Assembly (NCBI GenBank): GCA_947462335.1
Contig: OX381710.1
Span: forward strand, 1,860,001 to 1,924,000
Reading direction: 5' to 3'
Source: Harmothoe impar
Lineage: Eukaryota; Annelida; Polychaeta; Phyllodocida; Polynoidae
Length of the DNA stretch: 64,000 bases
The notes beneath the pieces are model-generated. The model searched no databases and was not told the DNA's origin. It saw only the letters and a list, made by a program, of their open reading frames with translations. Shown piece by piece: positions 1-10,675 of the stretch (position 1 is its first letter; every line of letters begins with the position of its first letter). A program made the position numbers and the translations under genes.

Positions 1-89
1 TTGATATTACCAATGTAGCCAATAATGACTTCACAGTTGGGGCCCTCGCCCGCAGGTCCCAGATTCAGGGTATTCTTTGTTTATTGTGT

Positions 90-107
90 GGCCCCTAAAG
101 AGGGGCC
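90..107. other. Perfect 7-bp-stem hairpin, site 1
   Basis: GGCCCCTAAAGAGGGGCC folds as a 7-bp stem with an AAAG loop. It sits in a conserved context (TTATTCTTTGTTTATTGTGT just upstream) that recurs at 1,240, 1,951 and 60,811. Its role is unknown. Confidence 0.8.
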
Positions 108-1239
108 GACTAACTCTTTAGAGTTAGTTAGATGCTGCCACTGTGCTATGCAACCGCAGCTATTAATTACGCTTCATGTTGGGCGGCATGGATCACTTGA
201 TGGGTGATACCTCAAAGCTCAAACACGGCAGAGCCGTGTGTGGCATGCGAGGACCAGTGGGTCAGGGGTGATCCGTTGCAAACAGAATGCTGATCCGTGT
301 GAGGTTCTGACTTTCTATAGTTTTTTATAAAGCCTTAGATATGGTGTGGTATTTTTCATCTCGCTATAGTTTAGTTGGTATTTAAGGAAACCGCCTCATT
401 TCTATCAGAAATACACAATATTGAATTGTTTTTTATATTTTAATATATTAGAAGCGCGCTTTGTTGCCTATGTAGCTCATTATGCGTTGAAATGTTCGCG
501 AGCATCGTAGGAATGTACAAAACCCCTATTGTGGCACCATCTGACGAAAGAGCGGAGAACTATACTAGCGCGTTTCGTTATTCACATCTTTTGACAGGGA
601 CTTGGTTGGTGGCTTTACGCCCTAATTAACAGCTGAAGTCATTTCAAGGGGGGTGATAGTGATCGAATCTATGGATACCTGAAGGTGGAAAGCACACACC
701 CTACACTTTTACCGAGGCAATGGTGGTGCTGCTCAAAGGGTGTGGCGAGCTAGACTGGAGGATGTAATAACTAAGCAGCAGAAGGACCAAAAAGACAATC
801 TCGTAGTAGTAGGTCTACTTAGATCTTGAGTAGCCGCCCTTGTGGTTATAATTACCTAGACTAGTTGGCTCTGCCAGCCTGGTCAAGTGAAAATTGGTAA
901 GGAGACTATGAACTAAGCTAACATCTCATAAGTATTAGTTACCACCCCCTCACACCCGTTTAACAACGGATTCAGGGTCTAATTATGGAGACCCTAGAGT
1001 AAGATTAACAATATATCCCAATGTCTGTAGTAGACATTTACGACATGCAACCTGCCCCCTAGAAGGGATAGATCTGACCACAAGTCCGCAATATGGGACT
1101 CCCCCTCTGAGAGTATCAAGGTTTGCGTATAGTCTCTTGCAGGTTAATCTGTTATCTACCCCTTTGTCGACTTCGCCAAAATCCTGGGAGATTCACTTTA
1201 AACCTAAGGTCTACCCTTTTTATTCTTTGTTTATTGTGT

Positions 1240-1257
1240 GGCCCCTAAAGAGGGGCC
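1240..1257. other. Perfect 7-bp-stem hairpin, site 2
   Basis: Same 18-base palindrome and upstream context as at 90-107. Confidence 0.8.
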
Positions 1258-1950
1258 GCGGTGTTGATTAATTACACCACATGTTAAGCAACATGAGATC
1301 AAACCTTCCTCAAAAGCGACAAGGCTCAGAGTCCTGTTGGACGGGAACCCTGTGTGGCATTTCAAGACGAATGGTTGAGTGATCTGTTGCAGATGCCGTT
1401 CCGTGAGAAGTTCTGACTTTATATAGCTTTTATATCGCTTTAGATATGGTGTAGTATTTTCAATCTCACTATAGTTTAGTTGATATTTCAAAGAATCTGC
1501 CTCATTCTATCAGAAATACACAGCGTTGACATGTTTCTTATATTCAATATATTAGAAGTGTGCTTTGTTGCTTATTATAGGTCATTATGCGTTTAAAATG
1601 TTCGCGAGTATCGTGGAAATGTACAAAAACCCTATTGTGGCGTCATCTGACGAAAAGAGCGGAGAACTACACTAGAGCATGTAATGGCCAGACCAGCAGG
1701 CGGCAGCAGAGTGGTCAAAAGACAATCTCGTAGTAGTAGGTCTACTTGCATGTTGAGTAGCCACCCTTGTGGTTGTAATTACCTTGACCACAGGTCCGCA
1801 ATATGGAGCTCCCCCTCTGAGAGTATCAAGGTTTGCGTATAGTCTCCTGCAGTTTAATCTGTTATCTCCTCCTTTGTCGACCTCGCCAAAATCCTGGGAG
1901 ATTCACTTTAAACCTAAGTCCTACCCTTTTTTATTCTTTGTTTATTGTGT

Positions 1951-1968
1951 GGCCCCTAAAGAGGGGCC
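1951..1968. other. Perfect 7-bp-stem hairpin, site 3
   Basis: Same 18-base palindrome as at 90-107, 711 bp after site 2. Confidence 0.8.
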
Positions 1969-2399
1969 GCGGTGTATATTAATTACACCACATGTTAAGC
2001 AGCATGAGATCAAACCTCCTCAAAAGCGTCAAGGCTCAAAGTCCTGTTGGACGGGAACCCTGTGTTGCTTTCGAGGACGAATGGTTGAGTGATCCTACCG
2101 ATCCGTCAGAGGTTCTGACTTTATATAGCTTTTATATCGCTTTAGATATGGTGTAGTATTTTCAATCTCACTATAGTTTAGTTGATATTTCAAAGAATCT
2201 GCCTCATTCTATCAGAAATACACAACGTTGACATGTTTCTTATATTCAATATATTAGAAGTGTGCTTTGTTGCTTATTATAGGTCATTATGCGTTTAAAA
2301 TGTTCGCGAGTATCGTGGAAATGTACAAAAACCCTATTGTGGCGTCATCTGACGAAAAGAGCGGAGAACTATACTAGAGCATGTAATCGCCAGACCAGC

Positions 2400-2540
2400 A
2401 GGCGGCGGCAGAGTGGTCAAAAGACAATCTCGTAGTAGTAGGTCTACTTGCATGTTGAGTAGCCGCCCTTGTGGTTGTAATTACCTAGCCTAGTTGACCC
2501 TGCCGGCCTGGTCAAGTGAAATTAGTAAGGAGACCACCCA
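2400..2540 (+). other. Conserved ~110-bp module with tRNA-like boxes
   Basis: The module begins GGCGGCAGAGTGGTC and continues through CTCGTAGTAGTAGGTCTAC and GTGGTTGTAATTACC to CTGGTCAAGTGAAA. Other copies are near 795-905, 1,712-1,785 (truncated), 60,393-60,535 and 61,271-61,410. GCAGAGTGGTC resembles a type II tRNA A box and GGTTGTAATTACC a weak B box. The left GGCAGAG could pair with CTCTGCC near the right end in some copies. This could be a Pol III-derived (SINE-like) core or an unrelated conserved spacer; I cannot fold a proper tRNA. Confidence 0.35.
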
Positions 2541-3112
2541 TTAACGTGCTCCACAGTCTTTAGACAGTTAAGACTATAGTCAAGACTGGAGAATTTGGCG
2601 AGACGCCCCTCTGGGAGGTCATAATCCTCAATGTTAGGTGTTAGCTCATTAACATCAGATACCATATTAACAACCCATTTAAATGTTCATTTTAATAGCA
2701 ACTCACCCTATTCTGACAAAATCCTATTAGCAGGTAACCTCTGTGTAAACCATACTGCAAACATCTGCTACTTCCAGCGTCTGCCTCGTGACTGATAGTG
2801 TACAACAAGACGAAGTGGGCAGAGATTAGAAAAAATGAAGCTCTTTATATAGCCGAGAGAGCAGCTAATCTGGATGTTCTAAGCTTGTTTTCACCTAGAG
2901 CTCCAACCCTCTTCCAGAGAGAATCAAATCGCTTTTCACCTGAACCCTTCCACCCTTAATCCATCAGCATGAAAAGAGAATTAACGAGTGTAACGTGCGG
3001 TACATGTATATGGGATTATAGCTGGTGAAGAGATAAAGCCGAGTCACCTGTGTATACAAAGACTACAGGGGGTGATTAACGACAGGTGTGACGCGCCAGC
3101 CCGTGAACGGAT
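2541..3112 (+). other. Copy A spacer, no gene seen
   Basis: This stretch matches copy B at ~61,420-61,985 with scattered indels. It includes a direct match to TATTAGCAGGTAACC and CTGCCTCGTGACTGATAG. No ORF of note and no RNA gene is recognised. Confidence 0.6.
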
Positions 3113-3377
3113 TAAGCCAAAAAAAAATAAAAAGGTATGTTTCAGGTAACATGGGCAGAAAGACTGGAGTCGGTAGGTCGGATTTTTATTTTATTTTATT
3201 TCATTTTTTTAACATGAAAGTACTAGCCATCCTCCGTGGAAATTCTAAAAATGACCCAAAAAGTATAAAAATATGAAATTTTCTTCAAACTTGCTTAAAA
3301 AAAAACGTAGGGTCGACCCTGTTTTGCTAGGGTTGGTCGGGTGACCTGAAACAAACCTTTTTTTTTATTTGGCCTTA
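3113..3377. mobile_element. MITE with AGGCCAAA-type TIRs, TA target site
   Basis: The left end reads AGCCAAAAAAAAATAAAAAG and the right end is its near reverse complement, ending TTTATTTGGCC. The inner TIR carries TTTCAGGT and ACCTGAAAC. Copy B has the empty site: CGGATTATCTTC at ~61,979. This shows insertion at TA (3,113-3,114 and 3,376-3,377). A related full copy is at 27,928-28,252, with partial copies at ~8,120 and ~51,335. The TA target suggests a Tc1/mariner-type origin. The short ORF inside is not coding. Confidence 0.8.
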
Positions 3378-3904
3378 TCTTTCAAGCTGACGCTTAAATT
3401 CAACTAGCCAGCCGCCGTCCACACCACTCACTGCGACAAGAGGAGGTGCTGTTGTTTCACACTTGAGTCGCTTACCACATGGTCTCTACCTCACAGACAG
3501 ACACGCGCCCCCTGTAGCTTTTTTTTGTTTTTTTTTGTATACACACGCTAATCTCATAACCCCCTTATCCGTTATACAGGTAACGAGTATTCTCTTTTAA
3601 AATAGCTGCCAGTCAGCTTAGCTCTAGAAGCAAGAAGGCGTGTATAGGTGCTTTATAAGTCGGCAGGGGGTAAATACTAGTGAAAAAGGAAGGCAGGTGT
3701 GCAGGTAGCTTTTCTAACAGACACGTGTGTGCACTAAGCTGCTTAAGTCTAAACCCTCCCGCAGTAGTCAGGTGGCATGTGAAAACTTACTTAACTGATC
3801 TCTTACATTGAGTAGAGTCTCTGTGCTGAGAGAGCCTTTTCAGCCGTTTAAGAGGATTAACTAGGACAGGGTACATAAGGAGTGAAACGCCGAATAGCGG
3901 CTAC
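3378..3904 (+). other. Copy A spacer up to the CAG array
   Basis: Collinear with copy B at 61,985-62,550. It includes TTTTAAGAGGATTA-type sequence and GGGTACATAAGGAGTGAAAC just before the point where copy B gains the ORF. No gene recognised. Confidence 0.6.
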
Positions 3905-4272
3905 TCAGTCTCGTGCAGCACAAGCAGCAGCATCTAGCAGCGGCTTCAGCAGCAGCTGCACGTGCAGCACAAGCAGCTGGCAGCGACTTCAGCAGCACAA
4001 GCAGCACGAGCAGCACAAGCCGTAGCATTTGTCAGCAGCATCCGTGACATCGTCAGCAGCAGCCCCCATGACCTTGTCAGCAGCACAAGCAGCCAGCAGC
4101 TGCTGGCAGCTGCTTCAGCAGCTGCTGGCAGCTGCTGCACGAGCAGTAGCACAAGCAGTAGCATCTGTCAGCAGCAGCAGCAGCAGCACAAGCAGCCAGC
4201 AGCTGCTGCATGAGCAGCACAAGCAGCACAAGCAGCAGCACCGACAGCAGCAGCAGCAGCAGCAGCGGTGTG
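3905..4272 (+). repeat. CAG/GCA-rich array, copy A
   Basis: Imperfect CAG trinucleotides are interrupted by recurring blocks such as CATCCGTGACATCGTCAG and TGCACGAGCAGCACAAGC. The array is open in several frames on both strands (Ala/Ser/Gln or Leu/Cys-rich), as expected of a triplet repeat; I do not call a protein. The homologous array in copy B is at 63,545-63,978. Both are followed by GGTGTGGACCACTAAA. Confidence 0.85.
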
Positions 4273-4727
4273 GACCACTAAAGTCGAGATGAAGCCTAGT
4301 GACATTTGACATGAAGCTTGAAAAACACAGTGACAGGTGACATGAGCAATTCTTAAAATCGACATGAGATATGAGCATAATTAAGCGACATCGACATGCG
4401 CCATGGCTATTTTTTAAGACAAACATCATATGTCATAGCCTCCTCATCCAAACCTCCACTAGTAGTGCTCTATAAGCGCAAGCTGTAAACCCTCTCCTCC
4501 CCTCGTGCACACAGGCGAATTATCAGAGTCAGCCAATGGTGTCAATACCCCTCTCATACAAGGGTCGGGCGCTGCTGGACTATAATAGATGAGTCAAGGA
4601 CCGTTCTACTGAGGGTCAGGCAGGCTAAGTCGGACATTCAATGACAGGTAGGTCTTTGACAACCTTGCTTGAAAGTCTGGACAGCATTGACAGACTGGGG
4701 CATAAGGATCTCGCATGGTGATTAATT
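4273..4727. other. Post-array segment, no gene seen
   Basis: It begins with the conserved GGTGTGGACCACTAAA shared with the right edge of the window. It then has short runs of GACATGA-like words (TTCTTAAAATCGACATGAGA; a similar word occurs at 9,352). No coding potential recognised. Confidence 0.5.
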
Positions 4728-4808
4728 TGAATTTCCCGCCAAAAGGGAGGCCTCTCATTGGCTGCTTTTGAATTTCCCGCCAAAAGGGAGGCCTCTGATT
4801 GGCTGCAG
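4728..4808. promoter_or_regulatory. Two tandem E2F-like plus CCAAT modules
   Basis: A ~40-bp unit is repeated twice. Each holds GAATTTCCCGCCAAAA, which fits the E2F consensus (TTTCCCGCC), followed ~12 bp later by ATTGGCTG, a reverse CCAAT box. This pairing is known from cell-cycle promoters. No gene starts clearly on either side, so promoter activity is inference. Confidence 0.4.
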
Positions 4809-4880
4809 GTCGATTGAGTAATAAACAGTACTTAACTATAGTCCCGTTCCGATACATACTATACTACTTACATGTAGTAG
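4797..4880 (+). repeat. Inverted partner of a repeat at ~59,965-60,050
   Basis: The run from GGCTGCAGGTCGATTGAGTA through GTCCCGTTCCGATACATA is the reverse complement of sequence near 59,985-60,045 with few differences. It is a dispersed repeat that lies just inside both A/B copies in opposite orientations. Confidence 0.75.
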
Positions 4881-6939
4881 GCCCGCTCCTACTAGCAGAG
4901 GTTGAAAGATCAATAAGGGCCATCAAGGGCGGTTCCAGTGGGGGGGGGGGTCTAGGGGTGCCCAAGGACCTGATCCCATGAAGCTGATCCGATTGTGTCA
5001 GGCTATGCCATGTCGCGTCATGCATAGTGTATAAATGAACACATGTATACATGTAATATATGATTCTTTGATACATACAGTTGTAGTTCCTCAACCTGCT
5101 CATGGAACATTTTTCTTATCTGGAAGTCACCAAGACATGAAAAATATAACGAGCGAGCTCTTTTTTTTCATAAGGGTCTAATATGTAGGAGAATATATGG
5201 GCTGTCAGCGAACCTAATTCGCACTGTAGTAAGCTCGAATTTGAGACCAAATATGGCCATATTTATCATGTTTTTCCATTTAAATTTACAATAAAAGGGA
5301 AATCTCCAAAAGACAATTTTGATGATGCACGCAGTGATGAGAAACATGCTTTGATTTGGAGTGGCCTAATATGTAGGACCTCCTCCAGAGCTGAACGACA
5401 GGACTGTGACTGCTTTGACTATACATGGGTTACAATCGACGAGTTCCACACAGATAAAATTTGACATGGCGACACAGCACTTTTATAAAATTTGACACGG
5501 CGACAGGGTAAAAAATATGAGCACCCATGTATAGTCACACTGCTATTAGTGCTACCTTGCATTATGATACCTACAGACACAGAAATCGGGGAGTGTTGGA
5601 TCAAGGGCACGCTAAAGGACGCGTATGGTGAAGTGTGCTCCAGTCCTTTAAGACGGCAGTGTCACAATGCTCCAGATGCGATGACGTCATGACACAGGGA
5701 AAAAGCACAAAACAACCTTTTCTTAAAATTTACATGCGAAATTGCACCCTAATGGCATACCCAATAGCAACATAAAAGAGTTCAGAAAGTTTCCGTGCAG
5801 CAGTCGTCACCTACTCCCCAACTACCTCCCCCCCCCTTGATACTCCCCACTAAAATGATACCAATATGAGTGACTATCAATATGAGTGATTATAGCTGTA
5901 GGCTGGGCATTTGAAGTGTGAGGAGTTGTGGGAGGATGTAGATCTATATATTGTGGCAAAATGTGGGAATCCAGTATGAATATGAAGCATATTATGGGCT
6001 TCATATATATATATATTCATATTGGATTTCCGCACTTTGTATATCTTGTTTCACAAACTCTTTTAAATATACCTGTGAAACGAAAGAACCATGACTGAAT
6101 TAGAGTAAATCACAAATCTAAATGATTCAATTTTCTCCAAGTTTCGAAATACACAGAAAAAAGCCAACTTTTTGTGATCAAAACATTTTCCATCTGTACA
6201 TAGGATCAAAAGATACATTTTACAACAAAAATAGAAGTGATTCTTTGATAAATATATAAACAGTTTGGGACTTATTCCAATATTTTCTAGTTAGTCTAAA
6301 CACCAATAATGGTCAAGGGCAGAGAAAAACAGTGACAAGATGTGAAGAATGCCATAGTGAGGCATTTAAGGGGGTATTAGAGGTGGGTTAGGTCATATGC
6401 AAAGGGGTAATTAATTCAGGGTAGTTTCATTTTTAGCCGCCAGGTGCCTTATGCGTAGACCCTGGTGAATACCTTTGAACGTGGACATGTAGAATTGGAA
6501 ACATATGTGGCCTCTTTTCTCTTGCGTGTTTGTATCGCTGTCATAAACAATTAAGGATGTCATGTTGATACGTGTATATCCTGGTCTGGCTTGTTATCTT
6601 TAGTATCAACACTGTATAGCTGGGACCTTGTCCTCTCCATATCATCTCCGTGGAATGGAGAGGTGGGGAATGCCCCTTAGTTATAGTCTCTTCCGTCCTC
6701 AAATATCCGATAGCATTATTGAACATTAACTGGACCTTATATAGGATATGGTGCCCAGTAAACAAAAAGTGTTATACAATGTTTAGGAATATTTCTCTTT
6801 GGTTCCTTTTTATGGCAAAATGTTGTATAAGGTATAAAATGTTATTTTGAACAGCAATAGAGGGGCATGCAGTTGCTGGGCCAAAAGCAAGTCATCATAG
6901 CGATGTTTGCATGAATTAAGTATGATATATTTTGGTTTA
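4881..6939. other. Noncoding, no gene seen
   Basis: It holds a G-run (~4,940), two direct copies of AAAATTTGACA-GGCGACA (~5,456 and 5,488) set between inverted copies of ACCCATGTATAGTCA (5,420 and 5,520), and a short (TA)n at ~6,003. The ORFs are short and without recognisable domains. Confidence 0.5.
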
Positions 6940-7045
6940 GGCTGTGTCTCATGAGTTGCAACAATTGAAACTTCTTTGACCGGGTGTAGTCTTTGACCTG
7001 TGTAGTCTTTGACCGGAGAAGTCTTTGACCAGCATGTTTCAAAAG
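6940..7045. repeat. One-sided CTTTGACC-repeat TIR
   Basis: The end GTCTCATGAGTTGCAACAATT is followed by four ~17-18-bp units of the type GTCTTTGACCGG and then CATGTTTCAAAAG. It matches the left ends of the elements at 50,596 and 55,687. I do not find its right partner nearby. Confidence 0.6.
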
Positions 7046-7389
7046 AGCTGAAATGGGGTCCATGTACACAGAAATTTCGGGAAGTGTGTAGTATATAGTG
7101 GTAAAATATCCATTAACCCTTTCGCCCCATTTATGTGTAAATAGCCCCCATTTCAGTGGGCATATTAAGGAGAGGTAGTTTTAAGCAGCAAGCCGGAGGG
7201 ATTAAATGTATCTTGGTTCGTAGCACCAGATTGGCTTTGCTCACTTTCATTAAGGTAGTATTCCCCTGGCGGAATTAGCCGTAATTCCATCTGTTGGACA
7301 GTTTTCGTCCATAAGTTTATGTTTGTAGACTTTCATGGGGTGACAAAATCTCGGCCGCAGACCAACGTTGGTGGCTCAGTTTCACGACT
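7046..7389. other. Noncoding, no gene seen
   Basis: Short AT-rich stretch between two CTTTGACC-type elements; nothing recognised. Confidence 0.4.
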
Positions 7390-7900
7390 TTGTAACAATT
7401 GGATCGTCTTTGACCGTGTGACGTCTTCGACCATGTAACATCTTTGACAGGGTGACGTCTTTGACTGGGAAACGTCATTATAGCATAAATTAGGCCTATA
7501 CAGTGAGAAAAGGTTCATATCATGTCCGTGAGAAAAGGTTGGAAAAAGTCAAAGCATATTTTCCTACCATATAAAAGGAAATTTATTTCTATTATATTTA
7601 AATGTAGACCCTATTCCGTGAATCATAGCATTATCAAGTTTTTCCTCTTCCCGGTCAAAGATTTCACTGTATATATAAAATGGTGTTTGAAGAGCTGCAC
7701 TGTGCAAAGTATTATGAAATAAGCATCCGCATAAACCTTTTCCTATTGTAGAGATATGGGAAAACACAAAGTGCCTTTTCTAGCTACCCGGTCAAAGATG
7801 TCACCGGGTCAAAGACCTCACCCGGTCAAAGACCTCACCCGGTCAAAGACCTCACCCGGTCAAAGACCTCACCCGGTCAAAGACAATCCAATTGTTACGA
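7390..7900. mobile_element. Element with TIRs made of tandem 17-bp repeats
   Basis: The left end GTAACAATTGGATCGTCTTTG is followed by units like CTTTGACAGGGTGACGT to ~7,470. The right end mirrors this: about five units of CACCCGGTCAAAGACCT (7,785-7,880), closed by AGACAATCCAATTGTTAC. The interior carries no transposase. The same architecture occurs at 50,596-51,134 and 55,687-55,922, so it is a non-autonomous family. Confidence 0.75.
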
Positions 7901-10387
7901 GCCCGGTGTAATACACGCCTTGCATCAATTACCATAACCCATCGACTGGTACATACTATATGTGTTTATAGTACTAAACACACAGAGACTTTTGGTAATA
8001 TATCTACATAAGTAAAACCAGTCAAAACATGTCCCAACTCCTTGTGTGTTTAATACCGATTGAATGTTATAATTCGTTACAACTTAATACCACAGCATGT
8101 TTAATAATGGCCACAGTGGATGAACACTTGTAGGTAAGACCAAAAAAAAGGGTGTGTTTCAAGTTGCCCGACCTTACCAAGCAAAACAGGGCCGACCCTA
8201 GAAATTGTTTTCCAATTTGAAAAAAACAACACTATTTTTGGTCATTTTGCAGCACTTTTGGAGTCGATTCGAAGCTCCACATGTCCATGCTATCACCACT
8301 GAGTCCGCACTCAAGTTCGCAAATCAAGCTCTTGATACTTTTCAGAGCCTTAACAACCTTTTTGAATTGATTGCCATCCTAGGTTCGTTGCGAAACACCA
8401 TCTATAGGTTTGCTAATTAAAAGTCACATTGTAAGATCATTCAGTCAATTTCAGAAATACCTAGAAATAATCAGTCCATCTATAGTCGCAACTATTATTC
8501 AATTATGACACACAGGTGGAGGGAGGGGGGGCACTTTACCTATTCTGCATTCTGTTCCACCTTGTGTACCTCCACCTCTATCTGGGACTGCCCCCTGCAC
8601 CTTCTTGTGTTTAAGTCTCTCACCTACTGATGTCTTCTTGATATCAGATATCTACTAATGTAAATGTGGATATATTTTCGTGGTTGCAAATCTTTGCGGA
8701 TTTGCCACAAAATACAATTTCTTCTGGATTTAAACTCGCATATTTTGAGATATGGTCGTTACATGCCGATATCAGATAAATTTTTGCTCTGTACATATTT
8801 CAAGATCTTTAAAATCTGTGAAATCCACAAATATAGGTGCAGCGTGAAATAAATTATGTTTACAGTGTGTAAAACTGCATGGGCTCTCTGCACACCACCC
8901 ATTGGATTCAACCTATATTATCTATAATGCATGATAACAAGTATGCAACCTCTAAATGCATTCGAATGCATGCAAATTTGACAAAATGCTCAGAGGAGAG
9001 GGGGGACGACTTCAAGTTGGCTACCCTGTTCCTAAAATTAGGAACACTTGCTCTCCCCCATCCCCAGAGGCTTGGATCCCATTTTGGCCTGTGGTGCTGC
9101 CATAAAATCAAGTGCCATGAAATCAAGGGTTCAGCAGTTATTCTAACAGGTAATCCTTCACATTAAAGGTGATTGTTGCCACTGGTGGATTTTAAGATAT
9201 AGGGATTGTTATTAGATGGTTAGGATTAGAATTATTCTAAATACACTGTTTGAGTAGGGAGGCCTCTGAGAGAACTTTGACAATTTACTCCATTTTCGAC
9301 CGACATCCTATTGGAATAGACCCCTGAATTTGACTCTGTGACATGGCTTTTCTTAAAATCGACATGCGACAGCCCCCCCCCCTGAATCTTTCTCCCCCTC
9401 CCAATCCCAGGAGAAAAACTTTCATGAATCAACATAATCAAAATTTGTATCGCTCCATGTGCACTCCATAGACCGATCACCAAGGAGCCACTTGAATAAA
9501 AGTGTCAAAAGTAAATGTTCTATCAGCAATTTTCATGGCCACACCCATCTGGGTAAACTGGTACAAAAAAAATAATTTGCGGGATAACTGTTCTAAAATA
9601 GCTCCTGAATACGGGCACTCTAGTACTGCAGGATATGACAGTGCTGCACCCTTATGTAAGCTGTCCTGGCATTGGTACAGTCAACTCCTTCTGAGTCCAA
9701 TGAGATCACCCTTCTGCATTGTGACATGCCTCTGTACACTCAAAAAGTAAACTTGTCTCCAGACTTTTCAAAATGACGGTCATAAAATAAACGAGTCAAA
9801 AACTCACCTAGGTAACAACGAAGCATGTCTTCTAGCTGGAGATAGAAGACCCACTTTGCATGTGCCAGCCCAAAACCTGACATTTGCCAGCTCCAGATTC
9901 CATTTGCGGGATAGTAACCTGATAGGTTAGACAACTTTTGACTTGTATATTTTATGATAGTCACTTCGACGAGTCTGGAGACAACTTTACTTTTTCAGTG
10001 TAGTTGAAAAGTCTGGAGAGGGCCAGAGGTCCCTTAACATATGTACAGTGGTTGGAGTGGAGAGGGCAGAGGCCCTGTGACTCACCAATATAGCAAAGAC
10101 CAAGGAGCGTACAGAGGAAGGCGGGGCTCTGCTCCTCTCCCATTGACTTTACACTGTGATGGGGTTCTCGGGAAATGGTCGAACAGCCACGTGATGTGAA
10201 GTAAAGTAATTTTTAAAAGCCAGATTTCGCAGATTTTTTTGTGAATGTTAATAGAATATCAAATATACAAAGTTGTATAGATATTAAAGGTTGCCCAGAC
10301 TTGTTTCTGGATTGTACAATACAGTGAGCCCCCACCCGATGTTATACACTACACATCTACCTATGGGAGGGAGGGGACAGGACAGTG
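7901..10387. other. Noncoding, one MITE fragment
   Basis: At ~8,118-8,200 there is one end of the AGGCCAAA MITE (GACCAAAAAAAAGGGTGTG then CCCGACC). The rest is AT-rich, with short C-runs near 9,366 and purine-rich patches. The ORFs at 8,205-8,420, 8,879-9,166 and 9,502-9,750 have no recognisable domain or splice context. Confidence 0.5.
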
Positions 10388-10675
10388 CACTGTATATAAA
10401 GTGTTTAGATCCTAAACAGTTATCTTAACACTTATTGTGTCCGTTATTTTAAATACTTCTATAGGTATATACACGTGTTTAGGTAAAAACTGTTTATATG
10501 CTAAACACCTTTCGAAATAGTGTTTCGATAAGTTTAGAAGCCAAACACATTACAACTCTAATTCTGAGTTTTAAATGTTTCTTGTGAACTGTGTTTAGAA
10601 TTTACACACTTTTGTTAAGTGTTTAAAATTACGGACACAATAAGTGTTTGAATTCTAAATACTATTTTTACAGTG
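10388..10675. mobile_element. CACTGTA-ended inverted-repeat element
   Basis: It starts CACTGTATATAAAGTGTTTAG and ends ACTATTTTTACAGTG. Inside are many inverted GTGTTTA/TAAACAC words, including TTATTGTGTCCGT near 10,432 and ACGGACACAATAA near 10,631. Probably a MITE related by its ends to 39,296-40,150. Confidence 0.6.

Larger units (their letters stand above)
1072..2500 (+). repeat. Two ~710-bp tandem units inside copy A
   Basis: The words GTCCGCAATATGG (1,084 and 1,794) and the hairpin (1,240 and 1,951) recur 710-711 bp apart, with near-identical sequence between them. Each unit runs from the GTCCGCAATATGG block through the hairpin and a conserved AT-rich core (TATTAGAAGTGTGCTTTGTT) to the CTCGTAGTAGTAGG module. 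A more diverged version lies at 70-900, and a single unit is in copy B at 60,790-61,410. The short ORFs here are not conserved between units, so I treat it as noncoding. Confidence 0.85.
1..4290 (+). repeat. Long dispersed repeat, copy A (ORF-less)
   Basis: This stretch is a direct copy of 60,393-64,000. Shared landmarks include the 7-bp-stem hairpin block, the module around the word CTCGTAGTAGTAGGTCTAC, the run starting TATTAGCAGGTAACC (2,725 here, 61,582 in copy B) and the CAG-rich array. Copy A differs in three ways. It has an extra ~710-bp tandem unit. It has a MITE at 3,115-3,375. It lacks the ~980 bp that carry the 288-codon ORF in copy B; the join is near 3,890. I see no credible coding region here. 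The left edge is cut by the window, so the full unit length is unknown. Confidence 0.85.

Noticed and set aside
90..107. Histone 3' stem-loop
   Set aside because: Stem length and loop (7 bp, AAAG) do not fit the 6-bp/4-base histone consensus and no histone gene is near.
3946..4429. Ala/Ser/Gln and Leu/Cys-rich ORFs in the CAG array
   Set aside because: Triplet repeat read in several frames; no conserved start or context.
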